From contig CP154956.1 in NCBI GenBank assembly GCA_039621445.1, positions 86,871,598 to 86,935,597 on the forward strand: a stretch of 64,000 nucleotides of DNA, read 5' to 3'. A model generated the notes under the pieces. That model was not told where the DNA came from and made no database searches. It saw only the letters and a list, made by a program, of their open reading frames with translations. Each line of letters starts with the position of its first letter. The stretch's first letter is position 1. Position numbers and translations under genes: made by a program. Shown here piece by piece: positions 24,440 through 35,300 of this stretch. Source of the stretch: Euglena gracilis (taxonomy: Eukaryota > Euglenida > Euglenophyceae > Euglenales).

Positions 24440-25695
24440 GGTACCACCCCCCCCCCCCTTATTGTCCCACCGACCTCTCCCCGGGAGGCCCGACCGGACA
24501 ATAAGGGGGGGGGACAATAAGGGGGTACCAAAGGAATTTCATTGGCTGGGCCAAAAAAAACCCCCGTCGGCCGGGGCCCAGGGACAATAAGGGGGGGGGG
24601 GACAATAAGGGGGGGGGGGGTGGTACCCTCACCCCCCCTATTTGACCCCCCCAATTGGCTAATTGGCCTCCAGGACAAGGCCGCCCAATTTCGGCAAGGC
24701 CACAAAAAAGGGCTCAGAAAACCTCCAAAAAAAAACGTCTGTTTCGAAAATTTTGGAATTTGCCGGATAAGGAAAAGTCATGGCCAATCCAAATATGCAC
24801 AAAAAATCGACACATTTTGCACAAGTCAAGAATTAGGGGGTTGGAGTCTCGAATTAGGGGGTCACGGGGGGAATTAGGGGGTTGGAGTCACGGGGGATAC
24901 CCTCTCTAAAGTTTTTTTTTATGTGTGAAAATATTTCCAAATCTGTGTTTTCTGGTGCAAAAAATCATGCTTTCAACCCCAAAAAAAATGAATGCTGCGG
25001 AAATAAAAAATGAACTTTTTCAAAAAAAAAACATTGCAAAAAAATTTTCCACCAAACCCTCCATGACGTTTTTTTTTGTTGTTTTTTTGTTTCAAAAAAA
25101 AACAAGCCATCAACCTTGCGACCCCCCCCCCCTGGTCTTAAAAAAAACCCCTGGCCGAGACGCTAACGTCTCTTTGAAGTCCAAGGAGCCCAAGTACAGG
25201 GGGGAGGGGGGGTCCCCGGACCTCCCTTGTTCACTTCCGACTGAACTGGACATGTTGACTTCCCGGAGGAGGGTGGGTCCGGCGCCGAAGGCGCCGAATT
25301 TTTTTTGAAAAATGCCCTTTTCGGTGTTCGCACGTTGTTCCGTTTTTCGGTTTTTTCCGAAGTGAACAAGTACATCCAGGTTCACGGGGGGTCTCGGGAC
25401 CCCCTGTGCACTTCCGAAGTGAACTGAACAGGGGGGGAGGGGGGGAGGGGGAGTCCGGGTCCCGAAGTGGACTACCTAGCCTCCAATGCCAAAAAATCAA
25501 ACCAGAAAGCGAAGTCATGGGGACCCTCCCCCCCTATTGTCCCCCTCTTATTGTCCCTCGGCCCCGGCCGACGGGGGTTTTTTTTGGCTCGGCCAATGAA
25601 AATTCCTTTGGTACCCCCTTATTGTCCCCCCCCCCCTTATTGTCCAGTCGGGCCACCCGGGGGGAGGTCGGTGGGACAATAAGGGGGTAAAAAAA
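24440..25695. repeat. Inverted pair of ACAATAAG/G-tract repeats
   Basis: 24445-24615 and 25520-25690 are the same unit in opposite orientation. Shared pieces include GGTACCAAAGGAATTTCATT versus AATGAAAATTCCTTTGGTAC, CCCCCGTCGGCCGGGGCC, and the CTTATTGTCCC ends. About 0.9 kb lies between them. A related fragment is near 30650. Confidence 0.65.
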
Positions 25696-25949
25696 ACCAA
25701 TTAGTATCAAAGGAGGAGCCTCAAGGGGTTTATTTCGGCCGCCAAAGGCGGCCAAGACGGTAATGGCATTTTCTAGAAATGTGATTTTAACTGTCAAGGT
25801 GGCTGCCGAAGGCAACCGAGATGGTGACGCCCTTTGAACCATTGATCATGTCATTGCAAAGGAAAATATCATACTCATGCCAAAAAAAAATATCTTTCCA
25901 AAATCCCGGGGGGGGGGCGGCCGCCCCCCCCCCCCCCGACCCCCACTTT

Positions 25950-26846
25950 CTACACCCCTGCTGGGAACCAGATTTCACCAGCGGAGGAGAGGACAAGGTG
26001 GTAGGTGGGCCGGGCATCGGTGGGTGGGTAGGGCATAAGGAAGGCGGGCGGGAGGAATGGGGGAAGTTGTTTGGGACCAATATAGTGTGCACATTGTTTT
26101 GGAGAGGTCCACCGGCACCACTGCGTGATCTCGGGGGTGGTGTTGGTTTGAGCCAGGAAGCGGGCACATGAACGTCGGAGGAAGTGGAAGGTGAGTGGGG
26201 TTGATCCCATGGTTTTGGGCGGTAGTGTGTGGAAATGTTTGTGGATGGTTGGTGCGTTGAGAAAGGGGAGGTTGGGAGTTGAGGTAGGGTGGGTGGCGCA
26301 GAGGAGGTTCGGCACGTCTGAGGACCCTCGGCCACCGGGGGGGGGGGGTCCCCATTTTGTCGTACCGAGGGGGTCAGTCCCCCAGGGGGGGGGGGGGTCC
26401 ACCGTGGCGGGCAGCCAGAATTTCCCAAAGGAAAACTCATTGGTATGGTTTGGCATGCTGTGCCGAGGGGGTTGGCTGACCAGGGAGGGGGTCCCCATTT
26501 TGCCGTGCCGAGGGGGTCCGACCACCAGGGGGGGGGGGCTGCCAAACCTCCATAGGGTAAAGGGGGTGAGTTCCCTTGAGGTGGAGGGGAGTGCAGGCGG
26601 CCGTACTTTAGCGCTTTGAAAGTGAAGGAGGGGTCTACCTTGTTGGAAGGAGAGGTAGGCGGGGGAGATGGAAGCGGTTTCAGAGATCCGAAGGCCGAAG
26701 GCGAGAGCAAGGATGGCGAGGGCGAGGGTCCGGAGGACGGGAAGTTTTGGGAAGTTTTGATGGCATCCAAGTGGGGCAAAAAGATCAAAAGATCTGGATC
26801 GTCCCACCATAGTGGGCTTTTTTTGTTTTTTTAAAAAACAAAACAA
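25950..26846 (-). CDS. Tyrosine recombinase catalytic domain (Crypton/DIRS-like)
   Basis: A 298-codon ORF. Residues 44-61 (AILALAFGLRISETASIS) match box I with catalytic Arg53. Lys80 follows in HFQSAKVR. Box II is H221-x-x-R224 in FHFLRRSCARF. The Trp that often replaces the third-box His is W246 in TQWCRWTSPK, and the nucleophile is Tyr255 in CAHYIGP. The spacing R224-22-W246-9-Y255 is normal for the family. The box I to box II distance (168) is about 70 too long. The excess is encoded by G/C-tract repeats (about 26300-26560) that look inserted without breaking the frame. The N-terminal core-binding domain is absent. A second, Pro-rich frame overlaps and is judged non-coding. Such enzymes move Crypton, DIRS and Ngaro elements. 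Confidence 0.6.
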   Translation of the reverse strand: MFCFLKKQKKPTMVGRSRSFDLFAPLGCHQNFPKLPVLRTLALAILALAFGLRISETASISPAYLSFQQGRPLLHFQSAKVRPPALPSTSRELTPFTLWRFGSPPPLVVGPPRHGKMGTPSLVSQPPRHSMPNHTNEFSFGKFWLPATVDPPPPWGTDPLGTTKWGPPPPGGRGSSDVPNLLCATHPTSTPNLPFLNAPTIHKHFHTLPPKTMGSTPLTFHFLRRSCARFLAQTNTTPEITQWCRWTSPKQCAHYIGPKQLPPFLPPAFLMPYPPTDARPTYHLVLSSAGEIWFPAGV

Positions 26847-27138
26847 CGTGTTTTTTTATAATAAAAAAAAAAGTAAAAAAAAAAACACAAAAACAAAAGC
26901 ATTAAAAAAACTCGTTATGAAACACCTAGCAATGGCCAAAAGTTTTCAAAAGGCCTGAAATTTCAGTAACGTGAAATTTGCACGGTTTTATTGCAATTTT
27001 CATGAAATCTCAAAAAATTGAAATCTAAACAGTTTCAAACATTCGCAGCGATCGCGGACGGAAGGACTTCCTAATTGGGAGCAAAACCGGTGTGTTCTCC
27101 CCCTTGAAATTCATTGTTTTTCTTTGTCTGGATCTCAG

Positions 27139-27199
27139 AATCCAACTATTTGAAGGATAAGGAATATATTGATGCAGTATTTATTGAACGTCGAAGCAG
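27139..27199 (+). CDS. Orphan exon candidate (YLKDKEYIDAVFIERRS)
   Basis: Strong acceptor (ctggatctcag) and donor (GTACGC) bound an open, charged frame. The only visible neighbour on this strand is 27632-27693. It may belong to a small plus-strand gene or to the 5' UTR exons of the RRM gene. Confidence 0.35.
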
Positions 27200-27631
27200 G
27201 TACGCCCCCCTGAAGGTGACCTTTAAAGAATTGTTCTCCGATTGATCTTTTCTGGTGCATCCAGACCACTTTCAAAAATTTGCCATTTTTCTCAAAATAC
27301 GCTCCGCTGGGTGATAATTTTGAGTGCCACCCTCTTGTGTGGCAGGTCTTCTATTGTGCGTTCTGTTTTTCTATCATTTTCTGGCGGTCCATATGGTTTT
27401 CTGGTGGTGTTTTACATGAAGGAACTTTGCTTCTGTTTCACAGAGAACACTTGCTGCAGCTCTGTCTTTGACCTGTGTTTTGGGAGTGTTTTCACTTGGC
27501 ATTGTCTGCTTTAAATTTTAGGACATGTGGCTTCATTTTGGAATTTTGCCAGATTTGCCAATGTTCTTTTTTTTCCGTCCCATTTGTCTGTCATCCATGT
27601 TGTGTTTCGTGTATGATTCTTCCACTCACAG

Positions 27632-27693
27632 GTTCTACGTGTAGAATGCGAATTTTGGTCAAAGAAGTTACAAAAGAAGAAGAAGAAGTGAAG
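27632..27693 (+). CDS. Orphan exon candidate (RILVKEVTKEEEEVK)
   Basis: Acceptor ccactcacag, donor GTATTG. The frame is highly charged. Phase does not join 27199 in the chosen frames, so an exon is missing or one of the two is false. Confidence 0.3.
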
Positions 27694-28244
27694 GTATTGG
27701 CAGCTGTTGTCAGGGTCCTGTGGTGTTTTGCAGAAAAAACACAGGGCTCTGTTGTTGTTAATTGCGCACTTTCTTTTTTGGTTTTCTTCCTTGCTTGTGT
27801 TTCCGCCTTAGTCTTCCTGAATTTTTTCTCGGTCAAAAGGGTTTTCTTGCTGCATTTTCTGAAAACTGGCACCCCCCCCCCAGTGTCAGGGCTGTACGGG
27901 AATCCCCTCAACCTGGGGGGTTCCAACCCCCCCCCCACCAGGGCTTTCCGTATTCCTAGCGGTGCCAATTTTCCCTTCCTAACTGCGAACACAAAATTTT
28001 CTTACTTCTGGGAATGCGCAAGCTTCCCAGGGAGACCGCCGGGATGGCCACCCTTAGCCGGCATGACGACCAGCCCCCTTATGTCTGATTTGCGACGCCG
28101 GTTGTGAACTGATTTAAAACGATGTTTTAAAGGGCTGACAAAAGACGAGGCCCACACTGCCAGTGCAATGAAGCATTTCAGTTTCCGCAGGCCGCAAATA
28201 TTAATAGTCAATGAAAGACGAACTTTTCGTGGTCCATGGGGGTG

Positions 28245-28455
28245 TCGTCCCCGTGACCCCCCCCGTGACCCCCCCCGTGACCCCCCCGTGACCCGGATTT
28301 GAACACCCCCCGATTTTGGGGTCCGCAAACGCACGTATTTGCCTTTTGCACGGATATGGCCTTTTGCGGACCCCCGATTTTGGGGTCCGCAAAAGGCCAT
28401 ATCCCCCCCGTGACCCCCCCCCCGTGACCCCCCCCGTGACCCCCCCGTGACCCGG
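28245..28455. repeat. CCGTGACCCCC arrays around a perfect palindrome
   Basis: Arrays at 28248-28295 and 28408-28450, same orientation, flank about 110 bp. That segment contains GGATATGGCCTTTTGCGG mirrored by CCGCAAAAGGCCATATCC (about 28353-28402). Confidence 0.7.
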
Positions 28456-29313
28456 CCCACCCCCCATGAAATTACTTCACAAGCCGTGAAATTTCATGAA
28501 AATTTCTTATGTGAAAGATTACGGCCTTTGCTAGAAACACCCAAACCATACTTTGAATCCTACTCAGTTCAAAAACTGCCAAAAACATCCAAAATGGTCA
28601 AAAACAGCAAAAATGCAACAAAAATGGAATTTTATGACTTTTTTTTTCATTTTTTGTGGAAGGAAGTTTTTGGCAGAAATTACCCAGAAGTTGCCAAAAA
28701 TGATTGAAAATGTGCATTCGAGAAATTTTCCATGCAAAACCTAGCGGGAATTTTGTTTTGTTTTTTTAAAAAAAATTGTTAGAATTAAAAAAAACAAAAA
28801 AACAACGTCAAAAAACACACGCCGGCCCACTATGCCACAGGGTAATAGCAGTGACGATATGTTACGGCGGTTTCCTGGCTTGCATTGTAGCATCAAACTG
28901 GCTTGGTTTGGCCTTCGCCTCTGCAACATGGACAAGCGGTGGTCACCCTGGTTGGGGATGGAGGTGCCTCGAACCACAGTTTCAATGTCCCACGGCGGAG
29001 GGTAAAGATGAAGGAAGAAATCTCCAGGGGGGAAATTCTGGAATGGAACCACCCCACTCGCCCCCATGGCCACATCTGTCCACCCTTCAAACAGCTACCA
29101 TCGCATATGCCCGACTGCAGACCGACTCGCCCTGTGACCGACTCGCCCTTCCCAGACATTGAACACCAATCACCCGCCGTTGTTTATAGCATTCCACGGA
29201 ACAAGACAAATCCAGTAGGCTGTGCCACTCGTCGGTGGATTTGGTTCGCCCCACCACCATTTTATCTTGGTATGGCCCAAAAGTGTTGGTAGGATCCAGC
29301 TCAACTTTCCGCG

Positions 29314-29353
29314 ATGGACACCGAAGGCAAAACTCGTCTTTTCATTGGACAAG
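29314..29353 (+). CDS. RRM gene exon 1, start codon and RNP2
   Basis: ATG at 29314 with TAG in frame at 29290-29292. Encodes MDTEGKTRLFIGQ; donor GTGCGC splits a Val codon (G/TC). Confidence 0.8.
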
Positions 29354-32300
29354 GTGCGCCCCCCACAGTGGTCTAAAATTCAAGGATCGTGTTCATACTT
29401 AGTCCCTGCAACTGCTACGGAGGAGGACATTCGACCAATTTTCGTTCCTTATGGGGACATTTTGGAAGTCCACATTCTGCGCAATAAGGAGTCCAACGAG
29501 CACAGGGGTTGTGCATTTGTTAACTTCCGAAGTGGGGCGGATGCGGCTAGTGCCCTTCGCGCAACACACAATTCAAGAACGTTGCCTGGGGTCTCTGCAT
29601 CCCTTTGATAAACTAAATAATAAATTTTCCTGTGACCTGCAGGCTGCACGCCCGATTCAAGTCTCATACGCCCAAAACCAAGGAGGACGTGGAACTTTTG
29701 GATCGAGTCAACCTCCTGCAAATGAGAACACCCCTGTTTTGGATCCAGTTGTTGCAAAGAACATCGCAGAGGCTGCAAACATCAGGTCATTCTTCAATTT
29801 TGGGGGATCAGATTGTCCCCCCCCCCCCAACCTTGTGCTTGGTGGGTGGCTGAGCGGCGACCTCAAATCTTGATGGGTGCCCCCTCCCCCCACAGCCAGC
29901 ATGCCAAACCCTGTGAACCAATCTGGACCCCTGCTTTTGGGATGCAGGTATTCTCAAGATTTGGGAGTTTTCGGCAGTTTTGGGTTAATTTTTTGGGCAA
30001 CAAACACCAAAGTTTGGCGAGGGGGAACAGCTTTGGGGGGGTTCTTGGCAGGGGGAAGAGAGGGGGTGGGGGATGGGGGTGGGGTCGGCCCGAAAATGAA
30101 AAAGTGGTTGGCTTGGCGCCGAATGCGCCGGAAAATTTTTGGAATTTTTTGAGACTTTTTGGCAATAGTGCCTTGCCAACATAAGTGCACTCAAGAGTGG
30201 CCGATCCCCCGGGGGGGGGGGAGTGACTGACTGATTTTTTGGGAATAGTGACTGATTGGTTTTTTGAGAGTGGAAGGTACCCCCCTCCCCCCGGGTCCCC
30301 CGGGTGTCGTTAAGCAATGGTATGGTTCAAACCCCAGTCGAGCAAAGTTCATTGTCCCGTCCACACATGAAGAAGTTTTGCACGCACTGGGGTTTGAACC
30401 CACCCAGTTATTGAACTGGTGCTCCATCCAACTAAACTATGGAGGCCAGGTACACGGGGGGGGGGGGGCGCTGGGACCCCCCCTGTTCACTTCTGAACTG
30501 AAATCGACGTCTGTTGTGGACAAAAAAACACTTTGGACCGGGAAAAAGTGAAACTCCAAATTGTCCAAAGTTTCACAAAAGATTCCCAATCTCACCAACA
30601 ACAGATTTCAACGTCTTGGAGATTGACCGACATACCATGCCCCCCCACTTACTGTCCCCCCCCCTACTGTTCCCATGGGGGGGACGGGAGTGAAAAGGGG
30701 GTGCCGAGACCCCCCCCCCCCGTCTACCTGGCTATAATGTTCACTTCCGGAAAAACTGAAAACCGGAACGACGGGCACACACCAATCAAGGTACTTTTTG
30801 AAGAAATTTTTTGGCGCCTTTGGCACCGGACCCCCAAGTCACACATGTCCAGTTTAGTGAACTGAACAAGGGGAAGTGGGGGGAGGGGGGGTCCGGGGTC
30901 CCGAAGTGGACCACCTGGCCTCCGATGTCAAAAATTGCCACATTTTTTTGTCACGTTCAATGCTGTCTTTCAAAAAAAAAAAAAGTGCTACCATCTCGCC
31001 ACCCGAAGGGCGGCAAAAAAAAACAATGGTAACATTTAGCCTTGTCAAGGATCTCGCCCCCAGAAGCCCCCAAACGGGGTTTTTTACCCCACCGACTGGT
31101 CAATCGACTAGTCGGTGGGCCCACAGACTAGTTGGTCGACTCCCCAGAACACCCCCCCCCCCCCCCAGTCCACGTCGTTGAGTCCCGGGGGGAGGGGGGT
31201 GACTGACTGGGGTTTTCAGAGTGACTGACTGGTTTTCTGGCCAAGAGCCCTGGGGTAGCTGGCCTGGTGGCTGGCCTGGTGCCGGGTCACTTTCCACTCG
31301 GAAAAGAAACAATCAGCCACCTTTTCCCCAAAAAACCAATCCGTCACTTAACCCCCCCCCGGGGGGATCGGCCACTCTTGAATACACAGTGAGCATTTGC
31401 CAAAAAGTCTCAAAAGAATCCAAAAAATTTCCAGCGCCTTTGGCCCTCCCCCCCCCCCCCCCCGTCGCTGAGCAATGACATGTTTGGGATTTCCATGATG
31501 AGATTTTACAATGAAATTTCCATTTTATTTTTTGACGTTTTTTTTTGTGTTTTTCTTGTGACAAAAAACTGTATCCAGAATGCCGGTTTGGGCATCATCG
31601 GGCATCAGCCATGGCTTCACTCCTGAACTGGAGACGGTTCTTAAAACCTATTTTCTGACGCCTGCTCAGTTTTGCACTGAAAGTTTCTTAAAACCTATTT
31701 TCTGACGCCTGCTCAGTTTTGCACTGAAAGTTTTCGGGATACAAAAATTTAATCATTTTTGGAACTTCTGGGTCATTTTTGTCAAAAATTTCCCGACCCA
31801 AAATGGGAAAAAAAGCAGTCAAAAAGAATTTTCCATTTTTGGATTTTTTGACCATTTTTTGGGCAGTTTTTGGCATTCAAAAGAAACCTTCTGGGGGGTG
31901 TTTTTTTAAGAATAAATTGTCAAATTCAAAGAAGCAAAAAACAGCTCCTGTATCGAGCCAGGTTGGTAATTGATCTTGCATTTGGGGGGGGGTCCGATAT
32001 TTTGCGAGATCTTGCATGCGATATTTGCGATACGATCGAGAATTGCGATATTATTTTTTTAAGCCCCCCCCCCGCTGAAAAATTTTGTCTGCCACATCCT
32101 TGGCCAGCGTAAGTCACCTACGCTGTTCACCCTGGCACCACGATGAGGTGATGTGACTGGCCAGGGGCCCCCCATTTTACCACCGTCAAACTTTGGCATC
32201 AAAAGAAGAGCTTTTTTTTTGAACCCCCCTTTTGCTGCCGGGAAAATGGGCATCAAAAGATAGAAATGGGTGTTTTGGTGCTGCATTCTGTGTCATGGCA

Positions 32301-35300
32301 ATGCTATCAAGAGACATCCGAATCTCCTCTGCATCGGTGCTGATTTTGAGACTGCACAGCTGTGGTTACAGCGGAGAGGTACGGGTTAGAGGCCTCCGAA
32401 GAAGGCCGGACACTCAATGTGGAGGCAATCTGCAACAGATGGTGCTTTAAACGTGGAAAACACAACAAAAACACGCACCTCCATTGCTGTCAAATTTGGG
32501 ACACGCACAGACTTGTAGAAATATGTTTCGCCATTCCATCCAAGACATGCATTCAGCAAACGTTTTCCGTTTAGGGTTCCACCGTCGACGAGCAAAAAGA
32601 TATCAGAGCCCCTGAGTTTATTGAGCAAGGCCGTTTGAGTGTCCTGTTGAAGGTGCCTAGTAAAGGCACTCAAGTCTTCATCAGGCTTCTAATGTTCAAA
32701 ACATTGCAGGCCCTCCCCCACATCCAGGCTAAACCCTAAAGAAGTCACCTTCTGCCATCCCTAGGGACAATCCCAACGCCCTGCACCATTTGTATCCCCC
32801 ATTTCAATGAAAGAAGCCTGGTTTTGACGGAAGAAGTGCTTAGGAATGGCTTCACCAAAGGCCCCACGGAAGCTGGGACTGTCGAGGACCTGGAAGGGGG
32901 GGGCATTCAATTTTGGCGACCAACGGGAAACGGTGTGTGTACCTGGTATGCGAGTCGCAACATTTTCTGAGAATGCTAGTGCAATGTTGCGACGCTGCAG
33001 ATCATCTTTGGCACCAGGAAAGAAGCTTGTGATGTCCTTGGCACTGGTAACCGTCTGCCGGTACTCCACAGGGTGGTGCTCCCGCATGTGGTTGTGAAGG
33101 CCGGTGGTGTTGGACCGCTTCCCTAGCACTTTGGCACCACAAGGGACGGGCTGACCACTGTCTCCCAACTTTGTCAATTTGCAGCGCCAAACAGTGCCAA
33201 CCCAATCGGGGCCTTGGCCTTGGCTTCCGACATCGTCAAAAAACTTCTTGAACGCAGCCATTCTGCAGATGGGAAGGGACAAAAGCCGATGGATTTGCGA
33301 TAATTGAGGTCACAATGGCCCCCCCAAAATTAGGAATCCCCCCAAATTTGACCGAATTAGGCATCACCACCGAAAAATTGAAGGTGCGATATTTTTGCGA
33401 TATTTGCGAGATATTGCACCCCCGATCGATATTTGTCGATATTGCGATATTTGCGATATTGTGCGATAACCAATTACCAACCTTGGTATCGAGAACTGTG
33501 TCCCAGACGCCGGTTCGGGCGTGAAACCTGTGCCTGGGACGCCGGTTCGGACTACCGCCCGAACCGGCGTCTGGGACACAGTTTTTAAAAACGTGTTCAG
33601 CCCGCCAAATGCCTGCCCTGAAATTCGTGGTCATGAACACGTTTTCCATGAGGGCATTTGTGGCAATGACACGTTTTCCATTAAGGCATCTGTGGTCAGG
33701 CACGTTTTCCATTAAGGCATCTGTGGCAATGACACGTTTTCCATTAGGGCATCTGTGGCAATGGCACGTTTTCCATTAGGGCATCTGTGGCAATCACGTG
33801 TCGTCCGAAATCGTCCGAAAATGCATTTTGCGAAATCGATCGACAATCGCGAGCGGATCTCTGGCTGTGAAAGTTGTTCAGGTGCAAACTCACCCCTCGA
33901 TCGAAAACTCTTTTCATCAGACGACTAGTGGCGACGACCAAATTCAGCCACGCCGCTTGGTGCTCTTATTTCCTGTCACTGGGAAATCCTAATTTCACAA
34001 TTCTTCTACCTCCCTTGACCCCAGATGCCATCGATTCGAAGACAAAAATCGTTTCTGTATGGCTTGTTAAGCATTTTAAGCCAAGCAGCACCCAAAACCA
34101 CCACAAATTTCGACTAAGATTCTGGCCGATCCGACGATTGCGAGCGTATCTCGGGCTGCGTGCCAGGGTGCGTGTCAGGGTACCAAGTAACCCCTCGATT
34201 GAAAGCTCTTTTCAACACACGGCCAGCGGTGGTCATCAGACTTTTCCACGCTTCACGGGGCTCACAAAGTTTGCCGTGCGTTTAGGTATGGGGGGAGGGG
34301 TAACACGTTTTCCATTAAGGCATCTGTGGTCAGGCATGTTTTCCATTAAGGCATCTGTGGCAATGACACGTTTTCCATTAAGGCATCTGTGGTCAGGCAC
34401 GTTTTCTATTAGGGCGCCGTTTTTTGGGTCTGAATTTCACATTTTTGCGGTTTTGACCCCTTGCGTGAATCATGACCACAAATTTCAGGGCAGGCATTTG
34501 GCGGGCTCTGAGCACGTTTTTTATAAGAAAAATCGGGGTTCAATCACGATTCCCGGTGCGGAAACGGGGGGCGCCTTCGGCGCCCCCCGTTTCCGCGCCG
34601 GGAATCGTGATTGAACCCCGATTTTGGCTTAAAACCTATTTTCTGGGCCCGACGCCTGTCTTGAAATTCTACTGACATTAACGGATTTCAGGCTGAAATT
34701 GTTTATGTCGGTCGATTTCCATTCAGGCGCCCGTTTATGTCGGTCGATTTCCATTCAGGCGCCCGTTTATGTCAGTCGATTTCCATTCAGGCGCCCGTTT
34801 ATGTCAGTCGATTTCCATTCAGGCGCCCGTTTATGTCGGTCGATTTCCATTCCATTGAAATCTGTTGCTGGTCAGATTGGTAATTTTTAGTGACTTTTTG
34901 GACATTTTGTATTTCCCTTTTTTTCGACATTTTTGGTCCTATGGGGTTGTGGAGGAGTTATGGATCAGACAAAAAACCAAATTTTGTGGCCAGGTGATCA
35001 CAGCTGGCTGAACTTTGGATGGAACAGACGGAAGGACGGTATTTAAGATTATTATTTTCTGGATCTTCAGAAAAAGCATTCGGCAAATTTGTCCTGAACC
35101 AGTTGTCATCACTGGTCATCTGAAAGAAAAGCTTTCGTGTGAGGAGTGATTTGGCAATGACAAACCTATTTTCTGGGCTCGACGCCTGTATTGCAATTTT
35201 ATTGACATCATCGGATTTCGGGCCAAGGCTGTGTTCATAGCAACATGGCTTTGGCCAAAATCTGTGTTTCTAAAAAAACGCAGATTCTGGCCTGAGTCTG

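Larger units (their letters stand above)
31958..33485 (-). mobile_element. hAT element A, deletion derivative keeping the 5' part of the transposase
   Basis: Termini CCAGGTTGGTAATTG (31958-31972) and the inverse CAATTACCAACCTTG (33471-33485), 14 of 15 matching. The 8-bp target-site duplication GTATCGAG is at 31950-31957 and 33486-33493, perfect. Just inside both ends are TTGCGATAT-type repeats in the same orientation (about 32000-32050 and 33385-33470). Between them lie minus-strand transposase exons with a BED finger and a DUF659-like block. The C-terminal half is missing and 32050-32230 holds G/C-tract filler. The size (1.53 kb) fits an internally deleted, non-autonomous copy. It sits in the 8.5-kb intron of the RRM gene. 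Confidence 0.85.

Noticed and set aside
25787-26788. 333-codon Pro/Ser-rich ORF overlapping the tyrosine recombinase in another frame
   Set aside because: Composition follows C-tract repeats and no domain is visible, while the overlapping frame has ordered catalytic motifs.
28245-28455. CRISPR-like alternation of repeats
   Set aside because: Units are adjacent C-rich tandem repeats without unique spacers, in an intron-bearing eukaryotic sequence.
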